A DNA stretch of 64,000 bases from Muricauda sp. SCSIO 64092 (GTDB lineage Bacteria; Bacteroidota; Bacteroidia; Flavobacteriales; Flavobacteriaceae): assembly GCF_023016285.1 (NCBI RefSeq), contig NZ_CP095413.1, positions 1,116,001-1,180,000 on the forward strand, given 5' to 3'. How positions within the stretch are numbered: position 1 is the stretch's first letter; each line of letters starts with the position of its first letter. Below are positions 44,669-54,748 of the stretch, one piece after another. The notes under the pieces were generated by a model. It was given only the letters and a program-made list of their open reading frames with translations. It did not search any database and was not told the origin of the DNA. Made by a program: the position numbers and the translations under genes.

Positions 44669-45388
44669 TTATTTGACGAGTTGAACTATTTGACGAACGA
44701 CTTCCGAATTCGTTACGGCCACATGATGTTCCGCCAAGTGCTTGCTGGAATTCATGGAAATCTTTTGGTCCAGGGAAACCTTGTTTCCAAAGGCCGTTCC
44801 TGAAAGATGTAGCGCATAAAGCCCTGCTTCCTTAAATCGCATGGCATTTTCCGGATTCACACCACCGCCTGCCATTAGGGTCATTTTTGTCGTTTTCTGC
44901 CATTTCCTTAAGTTTTCCAGTCCCTTTTCGGCCGTGGTTTGTTTCCCGGAAGTTAAAACGGTATCGACACCCATCCCCTCAAGTTGTTTCAATACGGTCT
45001 CTGGATGGTGCACCCAGTCAAAAGCACGGTGAAAGGTGAAATGTAGTGGTTTGGCCCACTCCACCAGTTCGCGGGTCCTTTCCAAATCCAAAGTGGAATC
45101 GGCCTTTAAAACCCCGGAAACAATTCCTTCCACCCCCAATTCCTTACAAAAGGCAATATTGGCCATCATGACCTGAAACTCGGATTCCGAATAGGTAAAA
45201 TGTCCACTTCTGGGACGGATCAGCACATGGATGGGAATGGTCAGTTGTTCCCTTACCAGTGTCAAGAGGCCATGGGACGGGCTTATACCACCTACCCCAA
45301 GCTCTGAACAGAGTTCGATCCTATGGGCTCCTGACCGTTGCCCATTAAGGGCAGATTGTAAACTATTGGCACAGACTTCTACTAGCAT
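44669..45388 (-). CDS. cutC: CutC family copper homeostasis protein
   Basis: The 239-residue TIM-barrel protein has the family signature at its N-terminus (MLVEVCANSLQSALNGQRSG, RIELCSELGVGGISPSHG), HVLIRPRSGHFTYSESE, and ADSTLDLERTRELVEWA, then FHRAFDWVHHP and MAGGGVNPENA. CutC is named for a copper-tolerance phenotype, but its biochemical activity is still unclear. It is in the same direction as, and just upstream of, the metallophosphoesterase, and divergent from the glycosylasparaginase gene. Confidence 0.93.
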   Translation of the reverse strand: MLVEVCANSLQSALNGQRSGAHRIELCSELGVGGISPSHGLLTLVREQLTIPIHVLIRPRSGHFTYSESEFQVMMANIAFCKELGVEGIVSGVLKADSTLDLERTRELVEWAKPLHFTFHRAFDWVHHPETVLKQLEGMGVDTVLTSGKQTTAEKGLENLRKWQKTTKMTLMAGGGVNPENAMRFKEAGLYALHLSGTAFGNKVSLDQKISMNSSKHLAEHHVAVTNSEVVRQIVQLVK

Positions 45389-45501
45389 TTCCTGGTTTTA
45401 ATAATTCCCATTGACCACTGGTCTTCGTAAAAATGAAAGATGGGAGTCCAAAGATAGGTGCATCCATGCCAAAATAGTATATTGGAATCAAATATGAATC
45501 C

Positions 45502-46494
45502 ATGCGTAGACGTAAGTTCCTAAAAAAATCAAGTCTTTCTACTGCGGGCATTGTTTCCGCCCCTTTATTCAGTTCCTGTAAGAATACACCAGAAGAAAAG
45601 GAAATACCCATTTCGGTACCGGCAAGAAAACCCATTGTAATTGCAACATGGGATGTTCCCAATGCCACTGCCAAGGCCTGGGAAGTGCTGAATAATGGTG
45701 GAACGGCATTGGATGCCGTGGAACAGGGCACCAAAGTGGAAGAGGCCGACACCAATAACCAATCCGTGGGCAAGGGTGGACGGCCTGATCGGGAAGGCCG
45801 AGTGACCTTGGACGCCTGCATCATGGACCAAAATGGCAACTGTGGTGCCGTAGTCTTTCTACAAAATGTGACCCACGCCATCTCAGTAGCCAGAAAAGTA
45901 ATGGAAGATACCCCCCACGTCATGCTGGCAGGAGAAGGGGCAGAACAATTTGCCTTTGAGCAGGGATTTCCCAAAGAAAACCTCCTCACGGAAAAGTCGC
46001 GCTTGGAATGGGAGGAGTGGAAAAAGGAATCCAAATACCAGCCGGTCATCAATATTGAGAACCATGATACCATTGGAATGGTTGCCATTGATGAAAAAGG
46101 CGAAATTTCCGGGGCCTGTACCACAAGTGGCATGGCCTACAAAATGGCCGGAAGGGTCGGGGATTCCCCAATCATTGGCTCTGGCCTGTTCGTGGACAAT
46201 GAAGTTGGGGGGGCTGCCGCAACAGGCCAAGGTGAGGAAGTGGTGAAAACGGTGGGGAGTTTCCTGGTCGTGGAACTTATGCGCCAAGGACGTTCCCCAC
46301 AAGAGGCCTGCGAAGAAGCAGTACACCGAATTGTAAAAGGCAATCCCGGGCACAAAGACTTTCAGGTAGGCTATATTGCCATCAACAAAAACGGGGAAAC
46401 GGGAGGCTATTGTATCCATCCCGGCTTCAGTTATCGGGTGTATTCCAAAAATGGTCATGAGAACATTGAACCCGGTAGTTTTTTAAAACCATAA
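45502..46494 (+). CDS. Glycosylasparaginase (N4-(beta-N-acetylglucosaminyl)-L-asparaginase) family
   Basis: The 330-residue Ntn-hydrolase precursor starts with a Tat/lipoprotein-like signal (MRRRKFLKKSSLSTAGIVSA followed by PLFSSC). The autocleavage and catalytic site is INIENHDTIGMVAID, with nucleophile Thr190 freed after Asp189; GKGGRPDREGRVTLDACIMD and CTTSGMAYKMAGRVGDSPI are typical of the alpha and beta chains. Glycosylasparaginase removes the sugar from Asn-linked glycopeptides; the classic bacterial example comes from a flavobacterium. An envelope location fits degradation of external glycoproteins. It is transcribed divergently from cutC. Confidence 0.92.
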   Translation: MRRRKFLKKSSLSTAGIVSAPLFSSCKNTPEEKEIPISVPARKPIVIATWDVPNATAKAWEVLNNGGTALDAVEQGTKVEEADTNNQSVGKGGRPDREGRVTLDACIMDQNGNCGAVVFLQNVTHAISVARKVMEDTPHVMLAGEGAEQFAFEQGFPKENLLTEKSRLEWEEWKKESKYQPVINIENHDTIGMVAIDEKGEISGACTTSGMAYKMAGRVGDSPIIGSGLFVDNEVGGAAATGQGEEVVKTVGSFLVVELMRQGRSPQEACEEAVHRIVKGNPGHKDFQVGYIAINKNGETGGYCIHPGFSYRVYSKNGHENIEPGSFLKP

Positions 46495-46623
46495 AAACGG
46501 GATTGCTCCACATCGGATTTGACATCGATTTTTAACACATATGATTTCCTTTTTTCCAGTGCCTAGCCCCCTTACTAATTTTAGGGGTTCGGTCGCCAAC
46601 CAATACTTTATACCCATTACCCT

Positions 46624-47910
46624 ATGACAGAATCATCATCCAAATCATGGCTTCAGCGCCTAAAAGACGAAAGTTGGGAAGCAGAATTGCTGGTCTCCGC
46701 GGTAGCGATTTATGGAATTTTTCAATCGTTTGTCCTAATCGATTTTTTAATTGATTTTCTGATCAATAAACTAAACGAAACCCAGTATGTTATAGGCTAT
46801 TTTATAGCATTTATGGGCATTTTGGCCTTTAGTATCCTGGCCACCATGTTCATCATCCATTTCATTCTTCGTTCCTATTGGATTGGACTGGTGGGATTGA
46901 ATTCCGTATTTCCGGACTACAGCATAAAAGATAGCGCCTATTCCGAAATCTATACCAAAAAGATGACGGACTATCTTCCAAAATTGTCCAAAAGCATTGA
47001 TTCCATTGATGAATTGTGCAGTGTTATATTTTCGGCCGCTTTTACCATACTGGGCCTCTACACCTACATTACCGTTTTTAGTGCCCTGTATCTCTTTATA
47101 TTCAACAAGCTTAAGGGTATTGTCCCTGTAAAGGTGCTTTTAATACCCATTGCCTTAATTGCACTACTCTTAGTGGCACAAACCATTTTGAACATTTTTG
47201 CGAATCTCAAAAAACTTAAACCCAATGCCCGCCTACAGCATTTGTTTTTTTGGGTAGTGAAGATTTCGAGCTTGATACTCATGGGACCTTTGGCAAAAAA
47301 CTTTCTCCAGGTGAGTATAATCTTTGGTTCAAATTTCAAGCGAAAAAAGAGCCTTGTTACTTTGGTACTGTTGTTCTTCATAGCAGGGGCAAGCTTATCG
47401 GTTTTTCAAGCGCAGAAAACCAATTTGTTCCACTTGGTCCGTCACAAGGCGCCAAAGGATTCCTTTAAAACATATGCGTATTTCTACAACACCAACAACA
47501 GCGAAAGTTCCTTTTTGCTTACTCCGGAAATTGACTCCGATGTTATTGAAAAAAGGGTGATGCGCCTTTTTATTCCCATTTTTGATAATGAACTTGACCA
47601 TTTTGAGCAAGCTTGCGGTATCGAAAAACCAAAAAATTCGTTGAAAGAAGATAACGCTGCAATGCAAGGATTATGGAAAGACTACCTCTCCTGCTATCAA
47701 CAAAATCATTTCGTGGCCATTGACGGGAGACCGGTTACTGTGGAATTTATCAAATACGACCATCCACAAACGGGGCAATTCGGTATTTTGGGATATATTG
47801 ACCTATCGGACCAAGCCAGGGGACAGCACCAATTGAAAATTGTAAAAAATGGAGCAAATGAGAATTCCAAGGAATGGACCATCCCCTTTTATTATCACGG
47901 AAATCTTTGA
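46624..47910 (+). CDS. Multi-pass membrane protein of unknown function
   Basis: The 428-residue protein begins with a soluble stretch (SKSWLQRLKDESWEAELLVS), then has about six to seven hydrophobic segments up to residue 265 (for example VIGYFIAFMGILAFSILATM, AAFTILGLYTYITVFSALYL, VLLIPIALIALLLVAQTIL, LVTLVLLFFIAGASLSVF). The last ~150 residues appear to be a soluble extracytoplasmic domain with few distinctive motifs (SSFLLTPEIDSDVIEKRVMR, VEFIKYDHPQTGQFGILGYI). I do not recognise a family. It is single, between the glycosylasparaginase and polA genes. Confidence 0.8.
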   Translation: MTESSSKSWLQRLKDESWEAELLVSAVAIYGIFQSFVLIDFLIDFLINKLNETQYVIGYFIAFMGILAFSILATMFIIHFILRSYWIGLVGLNSVFPDYSIKDSAYSEIYTKKMTDYLPKLSKSIDSIDELCSVIFSAAFTILGLYTYITVFSALYLFIFNKLKGIVPVKVLLIPIALIALLLVAQTILNIFANLKKLKPNARLQHLFFWVVKISSLILMGPLAKNFLQVSIIFGSNFKRKKSLVTLVLLFFIAGASLSVFQAQKTNLFHLVRHKAPKDSFKTYAYFYNTNNSESSFLLTPEIDSDVIEKRVMRLFIPIFDNELDHFEQACGIEKPKNSLKEDNAAMQGLWKDYLSCYQQNHFVAIDGRPVTVEFIKYDHPQTGQFGILGYIDLSDQARGQHQLKIVKNGANENSKEWTIPFYYHGNL

Positions 47911-48036
47911 TTTTTCAATGGTAAAAGCCCTTGGAGATCCCTTCCCAGGAGACGATTAATCTTTGTACATTTAAAAATCATAGCGATAATCACTTTTAAC
48001 CATTAACCTTTAACTAATAACTTTTAACAACATCAG

Positions 48037-50895
48037 ATGTCTGACCAAAAAAGACTCTTTCTTTTAGATGCCTACGCTTTAATTTTTAGGGGCTACTATG
48101 CCTTTATCAAAAACCCAAGAATCAATTCCAAGGGAATGGATACCTCGGCCATTATGGGTTTTATGAATTCCCTTTTTGATGTCATTCGCAGGGAAAAGCC
48201 CGATCATTTGGCCGTTGCTTTTGACAAGGGGGGCAGTGTGGAGCGCACGGAACTTTTTGAAGACTACAAGGCCAATCGGGATGAGACTCCGGATGCGATT
48301 CGTATTGCCGTTCCCTATATCCAGGATATCTTAAAAGCACTTAAAATTCCGGTAGTGGAGTTGGAAGGATATGAGGCGGATGACCTTATCGGTACTTTGG
48401 CAAAACAGGCCGAAAAAGAAGATTATAAGGTCTTCATGGTAACCCCGGACAAGGACTTTGGCCAATTGGTTTCCGAAAATATTTTTATGTATCGTCCCGC
48501 TCGGATGGGGAACGGAATAGAGATTTGGGGAATTCCGGAAGTCCAAAAACGCTTTGGGGTAGAGCGCCCGGAGCAGGTAATCGATTACCTGGGAATGATG
48601 GGTGATGCCAGTGACAACATTCCGGGATTGCCCGGGGTTGGCGACAAAACCGCGCAAAAGTTTCTGGCACAGTTCGGTTCACTGGAAGGCCTCCTTGCCA
48701 ATACCGATCAGCTAAAAGGCAAAATGAAGGAAAAGGTGGAGACGAACGCCGAACTTGGTCGCCTCTCCAGAAAACTGGCGGAAATCAAAATTGACTGTGA
48801 TGTGCAGTTTGATGCTGCCGATTTTGAAATGTGTCCTCCCGATGCTGAAAAAGTACAGGAGCTATTTGAAGAACTTGAATTCCGAAGGTTAAAGGAACAA
48901 TTCCTTAAACTGTTTTCCGGTGAAGCGGAGGCCAATCCCCAAACCACCAAAACTGAGACCAAGGAAAAAGTGTATTCGGAACAAGGCCAAGGGGAGGCCA
49001 AAGTAGCCGGAAGCGGGCAATTTACCCTTTTTGGAGGCAACCCCAGTGAAGCACCGGCAACCATTAGGGAGGTAAGCAGTCGAAAAACCATTTCCGAAGT
49101 GCCTCACTTTTATCAAATGGTCCAAGATGGATTGGGCATGGAACTATTTCTAAAAAACCTGATGAAGCAATCCGCGGTCTGCTTTGATACGGAAACCACT
49201 TCCATCAATCCGTTGGAGGCCGAACTCGTTGGCATTGCATTTTCCTGGGCGGCAGGGAAGGGCTTTTATGTCCCAATTCCGGAGGAAAGGGAAAAAGCCA
49301 TGGCCATTATCGAAAAACTAAGACCCTTCTTTGAAGCGGAGCATATTGAAAAAATAGGGCAAAACCTTAAATATGATATCAAGGTAATGCTTAATTATGG
49401 GATTGATGTAAAAGGGAAGCTATTTGATACCATGTTGGCCCATTACCTCATCAATCCGGATATGCGACACAATATGGACGTACTTTCGGAAACCTATTTA
49501 AACTACACCCCTGTTTCCATCACCGAACTCATCGGTAAAAAAGGAAAAAATCAGCTGAGTATGCGGCAAGTGCCATTGGACAAGCAGACGGAATATGCCG
49601 TGGAAGATGCCGATGTCACCTATCAATTGGCCCAAAAGTTCCGTCCGGAGCTGACCGAAGCAAAGACGGACTCCCTCTTTGAAGGGATTGAAGTACCCTT
49701 GCTCCGGGTTTTGGCGGATATGGAGCGTGAAGGCATTAATTTGGATGAAAGCTTTTTGAACGACCTTTCCACCGTATTGGATAAGGACATTAAAGAACTG
49801 GAAGGAAAAATCTACGAGCAGGCCGGGGAACAGTTCAATATTGGTTCCCCAAAACAGTTGGGGGAAATACTGTTTGGAAAAATGAAATTGGTGGACAAAC
49901 CCAAAAAGACCAAGACCGGGCAGTTTTCCACTTCTGAGGAAGTGCTTTCCTATTTGGCCAAGGACCATGGAATCATTCAAAATGTTTTGGACTATCGTGG
50001 GTTGACCAAACTAAAGAGCACCTATGTGGATGCATTGCCCAACGAAGTCCAAAAACACAGTGGAAGGGTGCATACGGATTATATGCAGACCGTGGCCGCC
50101 ACAGGTCGATTGAGCAGTAACAATCCTAACCTTCAGAATATCCCCATACGAACGGAACGGGGGCGACAAGTGCGTAAAGCCTTTATCCCAAGGAATGAAA
50201 ACTATGTTTTGCTGGCTGCGGATTATTCCCAGATCGAACTGCGGATCATTGCGGCATTGAGTGAGGAAGACACCATGATCGAAGCGTTCAAAAACGGGGA
50301 GGATATTCACGCCTCTACGGCTTCCAGGGTTTTTAATGTCCCTATCAATGAAGTCACCCGCGAACAGCGAAGCAATGCCAAAACGGTAAATTTTGGCATT
50401 ATCTATGGCGTTTCCGCCTTTGGACTGAGCAATCAAACGGATTTAAATAGAACTGAGGCCAAGGAACTCATAGAAACCTACTATAAGACCTATCCCAAGC
50501 TCCGTAATTATATGGGGGAACAGGTCGATTTTGCCCGGGAGAATGGGTATGTACAGACCGTTTTGGGCCGCAGACGGTATTTAAAGGATATCAACGCAGG
50601 GAATCAAGTGGTGCGTGGTGCCGCAGAGCGAAACGCCGTGAATGCCCCAATCCAGGGTAGTGCCGCGGATATCATAAAAATTGCAATGATCAATATCCAC
50701 AAAAAACTTACGGAAGGTAACTACAGGACCAAAATGTTACTCCAGGTCCACGATGAATTGGTGTTTGATTGCTACAAACCCGAATTGGAGGAGATGAAAA
50801 CGCTTATTAAGACCGAAATGGAAAATGCCTATGCATTGGCCGTACCCCTGGATGTGGAAGTAGGCATCGGAGCGAATTGGTTGGAGGCACATTAA
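48037..50895 (+). CDS. polA: DNA polymerase I
   Basis: The 952-residue protein has all three domains. The 5'-3' exonuclease begins KRLFLLDAYALIFRGYYAF, with VTPDKDFGQLV and the HhH region LPGVGDKTAQKFL. The 3'-5' exonuclease is active-looking: VCFDTETTSINPLEAELVGI (DxE), YDIKVMLNY and YAVEDADVTYQL. The polymerase has motif A AADYSQIELRIIAAL, motif B REQRSNAKTVNFGIIYG (with Phe at the dideoxy-discrimination position) and motif C LLQVHDELVFDC. It replaces RNA primers and fills repair gaps. A strong terminator follows directly. Confidence 0.97.
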   Translation: MSDQKRLFLLDAYALIFRGYYAFIKNPRINSKGMDTSAIMGFMNSLFDVIRREKPDHLAVAFDKGGSVERTELFEDYKANRDETPDAIRIAVPYIQDILKALKIPVVELEGYEADDLIGTLAKQAEKEDYKVFMVTPDKDFGQLVSENIFMYRPARMGNGIEIWGIPEVQKRFGVERPEQVIDYLGMMGDASDNIPGLPGVGDKTAQKFLAQFGSLEGLLANTDQLKGKMKEKVETNAELGRLSRKLAEIKIDCDVQFDAADFEMCPPDAEKVQELFEELEFRRLKEQFLKLFSGEAEANPQTTKTETKEKVYSEQGQGEAKVAGSGQFTLFGGNPSEAPATIREVSSRKTISEVPHFYQMVQDGLGMELFLKNLMKQSAVCFDTETTSINPLEAELVGIAFSWAAGKGFYVPIPEEREKAMAIIEKLRPFFEAEHIEKIGQNLKYDIKVMLNYGIDVKGKLFDTMLAHYLINPDMRHNMDVLSETYLNYTPVSITELIGKKGKNQLSMRQVPLDKQTEYAVEDADVTYQLAQKFRPELTEAKTDSLFEGIEVPLLRVLADMEREGINLDESFLNDLSTVLDKDIKELEGKIYEQAGEQFNIGSPKQLGEILFGKMKLVDKPKKTKTGQFSTSEEVLSYLAKDHGIIQNVLDYRGLTKLKSTYVDALPNEVQKHSGRVHTDYMQTVAATGRLSSNNPNLQNIPIRTERGRQVRKAFIPRNENYVLLAADYSQIELRIIAALSEEDTMIEAFKNGEDIHASTASRVFNVPINEVTREQRSNAKTVNFGIIYGVSAFGLSNQTDLNRTEAKELIETYYKTYPKLRNYMGEQVDFARENGYVQTVLGRRRYLKDINAGNQVVRGAAERNAVNAPIQGSAADIIKIAMINIHKKLTEGNYRTKMLLQVHDELVFDCYKPELEEMKTLIKTEMENAYALAVPLDVEVGIGANWLEAH

Positions 50896-50899
50896 AATT

Positions 50900-50926
50900 A
50901 AAAAGGCACCCAATGGGTGCCTTTTT
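50900..50926. terminator. Intrinsic terminator after polA
   Basis: AAAAAGGCACCC, loop AAT, GGGTGCCTTTTT: a perfect 12-pair stem with a T-run in both directions, five bases past the polA stop. It can also end the convergent small gene at 50947-51105. Confidence 0.85.
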
Positions 50927-50946
50927 CAATCCCGCTATGGTTTGGC

Positions 50947-51105
50947 CTACCAGCTCAAAGCCAATTTAAACTTCGGTTTCCTTTCTTTTTTCTCAGCTGC
51001 TTTCCTTACAGCTTTCTTCGCAGCCTCCTTTTCCGCCTGGATGAACAAATCCATTGAAAACGGATAGGTCTGCCACATGTTCGGGTAATACGTTAACTTC
51101 TTCAT
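50947..51105 (-). CDS. Small basic protein, 52 residues, unknown function
   Basis: The reverse strand reads MKKLTYYPNMWQTYPFSMDL, then a highly charged helix rich in Lys, Glu and Ala (QAEKEAAKKAVRKAAEKKER), ending KPKFKLALSW and TAG. Tyr/Trp-rich N-terminus plus amphipathic charged helix is not what random sequence gives, and it lies exactly against the terminator at 50900-50926. I do not recognise a family; it might bind nucleic acid, which is speculation. Confidence 0.6.
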   Translation of the reverse strand: MKKLTYYPNMWQTYPFSMDLFIQAEKEAAKKAVRKAAEKKERKPKFKLALSW

Positions 51106-51272
51106 ACTACGTTTTTTTTTGAAAAATGAGCCGCAAAGATGCTACTGCCCTTTAGTGTGGAAATCAATAGTATTATCCACTTTCTATGCTATTTTACCCC
51201 AAATGACCCTTTTTAACACTCCCTTAAGGTAAAGTACCAAAAAAGTAAGGGAAATTCGATAAAACCAAAGTG

Positions 51273-51752
51273 ATGAAATCGCTGTTCCCACCCCTCCTGT
51301 TTCTTTTGCTGTTTTTACTTTCCTGCAACCGTGACCTCCCAACACATAAGGACATTTCTGTAGCAAGGAATGAACTCCCTATGGTCCTAAAAAAGTTCAA
51401 CAACGCTTTTGCCAACGGTGATTTGACCATTTTGGATTCCTTGACCACCGAAAACTATGTACATACCAATGGTAGTTCCAAGGTCATTTCCAAAACGGAC
51501 TGGTTCAATTATTTGCAACAAAGAAACCGACAGTTGAAATCCGGCGACCTAAAAGTTATGGACTATTCCCTTGAGGAACAACAAATTGAATACCAAGGTA
51601 CCACCGCCATCGTTACGGGAAAGGTGCATATTGTAACCCGTGATAGCCTCGGAACAAAGGAACATGAATACCGCATTACCAATATTTGGGTCTATGGGAA
51701 CGGAGGTTGGAAAAGGGCCGGTTTCCACGATGGCAAAATACAGAAGCCCTAG
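51273..51752 (+). CDS. DUF4440/NTF2-like lipoprotein
   Basis: The ~159-residue protein has a lipoprotein signal (LLFLLLFLLSCNRD). The mature domain has the NTF2-like pattern FNNAFANGDLTILDSLTTEN, YVHTNGSSKVISKTDWFNYL, and YQGTTAIVTGKVHIVTRD, ending WVYGNGGWKRAGFHDGK. Such domains form a cone-shaped cavity and occur as enzymes or binding proteins; function here is unknown. An upstream ATG one codon earlier is also possible. Confidence 0.8.
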   Translation: MKSLFPPLLFLLLFLLSCNRDLPTHKDISVARNELPMVLKKFNNAFANGDLTILDSLTTENYVHTNGSSKVISKTDWFNYLQQRNRQLKSGDLKVMDYSLEEQQIEYQGTTAIVTGKVHIVTRDSLGTKEHEYRITNIWVYGNGGWKRAGFHDGKIQKP

Positions 51753-52143
51753 CCTAACATGATCAGGATCGTTTTAGGTGTATTTGAAACCCTTGATCCC
51801 GCCTTTTGAAGTAGGGACTTGGGAATCGGTTGGTGGTCCATTTATATATTTTCCATGGTTCGCCATAGTATCGGGACAAGGTACATTCACAGTTTCCAAT
51901 ATCCATCCCAGGGACACTGATCGGCACAATTCCCTCCTTACTGCATAAAGACTTTCAAAAACCTTGTCTCTCCATTTTTTGTCAACTTTTTTTTGTTGAT
52001 AAATTTATAAAACATTGATTTTAATACAATTAACTACCAAAAATGGGTAGCTTTATGATTTTTGTCATAATCCATTTTTTTTCGTTTTTCCTAATTTTAC
52101 ATTCCCTTAACACCATTGCTAATTTTCTAAAATCCGTCCAAAA
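51753..52143. other. Non-coding interval before the ribonucleotide reductase gene
   Basis: An imperfect hairpin (CCTAACATGATC 51753-51764 with GATCGTTTTAGG 51767-51778, 10 of 12 pairs) directly follows the DUF4440 stop and may terminate it weakly. The rest is AT-rich, has no supportable gene, and shows no cobalamin-riboswitch B12-box features, although the downstream enzyme uses adenosylcobalamin. No clean TAnnTTTG promoter was found. Confidence 0.5.
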
Positions 52144-54702
52144 ATGCAGTCGACCCGTGTCCAAACCGCCCCAAAAACCTACACCCAACAAGAAGCGTAT
52201 GAAGCCTCCGTGGATTATTTTAAAGGAGATGATCTCGCCGCCATGGTTTGGGTGAACAAATATGCCCTAAAGGATTCTGAGGGCAACATTTATGAACGTA
52301 CTCCAAACGATATGCACCGCCGTATTGCCAAGGAGATTGCCCGGATAGAACAAAAGTATCCGAATCCCATGACCGAGGGGGAAGTATATGATCTTATCAA
52401 GGATTTCAAATACATCGTCCCCCAGGGAAGTCCTATGGCGGGTATTGGTAATCCCTACCAGATAGCTTCACTTTCCAATTGTTTTGTAGTGGGGAACGAT
52501 GGACAATCCGACTCTTATGGGGGCATCCTTAAAATCGATCAGGAACAGGTACAGCTCATGAAGCGTCGTGGCGGAGTGGGCCATGACCTTTCCCATATTA
52601 GGCCCAAGGGATCTCCGGTTAAGAATTCCGCACTCACCTCTACGGGCTTGGTTCCCTTTATGGAGCGGTATAGCAATTCCACGCGGGAGGTGGCACAAGA
52701 TGGACGCCGGGGGGCACTCATGCTTTCCGTAAGTATCAACCACCCGGATGCCGAAGATTTCATTGATGCCAAAATGGAACAGGGAAAGGTTACGGGTGCC
52801 AATGTTTCCGTGCGAATGGATGACGATTTCATGAAAGCCGTGGAAACCCAACAACCCTATGAGCAGAAATTCCCCATTTTTAGTGAAAACCCCAAATACA
52901 GTAAGACCATTGATGCTAAAAAGCTGTGGGACAAGATTGTGGCCAATGCATGGCAGTCCGCAGAGCCGGGCATCCTCTTCTGGGATACCATCACGCGGGA
53001 ATCCGTTCCCGATTGTTATGCGGATTTGGGCTATAAGACCGTATCCACCAATCCCTGCGGGGAAATTCCCCTTTGCCCCTATGATTCATGCCGCTTATTG
53101 GCCATCAATCTCTTCTCCTACGTGGAAAAACCCTTTACCAAAGCGGCCACCTTTAATTTTGAACTTTTCAAAAAGCATGTGGCCCGGGCGCAGCGCATCA
53201 TGGATGACATCATTGACCTGGAACTGGAAAAAGTAGATGCGATCTTGGGTAAGATATCCTCGGATCCCGAACTGGAGGAGGTCAAAGCCGTTGAAATCAA
53301 TCTTTGGAAGAACATCCGCAAAAAAGCACGGGAGGGACGGAGAACGGGAATTGGAATTACTGCTGAGGGTGATATGCTCGCAGCCTTGGGGCTACGTTAC
53401 GGTACCGAAGTGGCCAACGAATTTTCCGTAGAAGTGCACAAGACCATTGCCTTGGCAGCATACCGGGAATCCGTGCGGACTGCCAAGGAACGTGGGGCCT
53501 TTGGCATTTTTGATGCGGAACGCGAAAAGGGCAATCCATTTATCCAACGCCTTCGCAAGGCAGATGAAAAACTGTATTACGAAATGTTGGAGCACGGACG
53601 CCGCAACATTGCACTCCTCACCATTGCCCCAACGGGAACCACCAGTTTAATGACCCAGACCACTTCGGGTATTGAACCGGTTTTCCTTCCAGTATACAAA
53701 AGACGCCGAAAGGTGAACCCCAATGATACATCGGCTCGGGTGGACTTTGTGGACGAAGTTGGGGATTCCTGGGAAGAATACACGGTGTTCCATCACCGAT
53801 TTAAGCAATGGATGAAGGTCAACGGAATAGCAATGAACCAAAATTATTCCCAGGAAGAACTGGACGCACTGGTAAAAAAATCCCCCTATTACAAGGCCAC
53901 GTCCAACGATGTGGATTGGTTGAGCAAGGTACATTTACAGGGAGCAGTCCAAAAATGGGTGGACCATAGCATCAGCGTTACGATCAACTTGCCCAACCAT
54001 GTATCCAAGGAGTTGGTGGGACAACTCTATTTGGAAGCGTGGAAAAGCGGCTGCAAGGGCGTTACGGTATACCGGGATGGATCGCGTTCCGGAGTGCTTA
54101 TCTCCAATGAGGACAGTAAAAAGGAGGAAAAAGAGGGCGATACCCTTGTCGTATTTCCCAAGAAAAGACCTCAGGTTTTGGAGGCCGATGTTGTGCGCTT
54201 CCAAAACAATAAGGATAAATGGATCGCATTTATTGGGCTTATCGAGGACAAGCCTTATGAAATCTTTACCGGTTTGGCCGATGATGAGGATGGTATCCTA
54301 CTCCCGAGGTGGGCCAACAAAGGTTTGATCATTAAAAACAAGGATGAAGAGGGCAACTCCCGATATGATTTCCAATACAAAAACCGAAGGGGCTACAAAA
54401 CCACTATTGAAGGCTTATCGTATAAGTTCAATCCCGAATTCTGGAACTATGCGAAACTGATTTCAGGAACCTTGAGACAGGGCATGCCCATAGAAAATGT
54501 GGTCCATTTGATCAATGGCCTTCAATTGGATAACGAGTCCATCAATACCTGGAAAAATGGAGTGGCACGTGCACTGAAACGATATGTGGCCGATGGGACG
54601 GTTGCCAAGGGACAAAAATGTAGCAACTGCCAATCCACAAACCTCATCTATCAGGAAGGCTGCCTTACCTGTAAGGACTGTGGTTCCTCTAAATGCGGAT
54701 AG
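52144..54702 (+). CDS. nrdJ: Class II (adenosylcobalamin-dependent) ribonucleoside-diphosphate reductase
   Basis: The 852-residue enzyme makes deoxyribonucleotides with a cobalamin radical. It has ASLSNCFVVGND (first redox Cys), RGGVGHDLSHIRPKGSPV, SVSINHPDAEDFIDAKMEQG, the thiyl-radical loop STNPCGEIPLCPYDSCRL, and TIAPTGTTSLMTQTTSGIEP. A typical C-terminal zinc ribbon follows, CSNCQSTNLIYQEGCLTCKDCGSSKCG-type (four Cys pairs spread over 27 residues). No class I R2 subunit gene accompanies it, fitting class II. It needs vitamin B12, so the organism must make or import it. Confidence 0.95.
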   Translation: MQSTRVQTAPKTYTQQEAYEASVDYFKGDDLAAMVWVNKYALKDSEGNIYERTPNDMHRRIAKEIARIEQKYPNPMTEGEVYDLIKDFKYIVPQGSPMAGIGNPYQIASLSNCFVVGNDGQSDSYGGILKIDQEQVQLMKRRGGVGHDLSHIRPKGSPVKNSALTSTGLVPFMERYSNSTREVAQDGRRGALMLSVSINHPDAEDFIDAKMEQGKVTGANVSVRMDDDFMKAVETQQPYEQKFPIFSENPKYSKTIDAKKLWDKIVANAWQSAEPGILFWDTITRESVPDCYADLGYKTVSTNPCGEIPLCPYDSCRLLAINLFSYVEKPFTKAATFNFELFKKHVARAQRIMDDIIDLELEKVDAILGKISSDPELEEVKAVEINLWKNIRKKAREGRRTGIGITAEGDMLAALGLRYGTEVANEFSVEVHKTIALAAYRESVRTAKERGAFGIFDAEREKGNPFIQRLRKADEKLYYEMLEHGRRNIALLTIAPTGTTSLMTQTTSGIEPVFLPVYKRRRKVNPNDTSARVDFVDEVGDSWEEYTVFHHRFKQWMKVNGIAMNQNYSQEELDALVKKSPYYKATSNDVDWLSKVHLQGAVQKWVDHSISVTINLPNHVSKELVGQLYLEAWKSGCKGVTVYRDGSRSGVLISNEDSKKEEKEGDTLVVFPKKRPQVLEADVVRFQNNKDKWIAFIGLIEDKPYEIFTGLADDEDGILLPRWANKGLIIKNKDEEGNSRYDFQYKNRRGYKTTIEGLSYKFNPEFWNYAKLISGTLRQGMPIENVVHLINGLQLDNESINTWKNGVARALKRYVADGTVAKGQKCSNCQSTNLIYQEGCLTCKDCGSSKCG

Positions 54703-54748
54703 CGATATAAGCAACCATGCCCTCGAATAGGGAAGCCGAATACATTAT

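Noticed and set aside
51753..52143. Cobalamin riboswitch before the class II reductase
   Set aside because: No B12-box or the usual paired elements could be found by eye in the leader.
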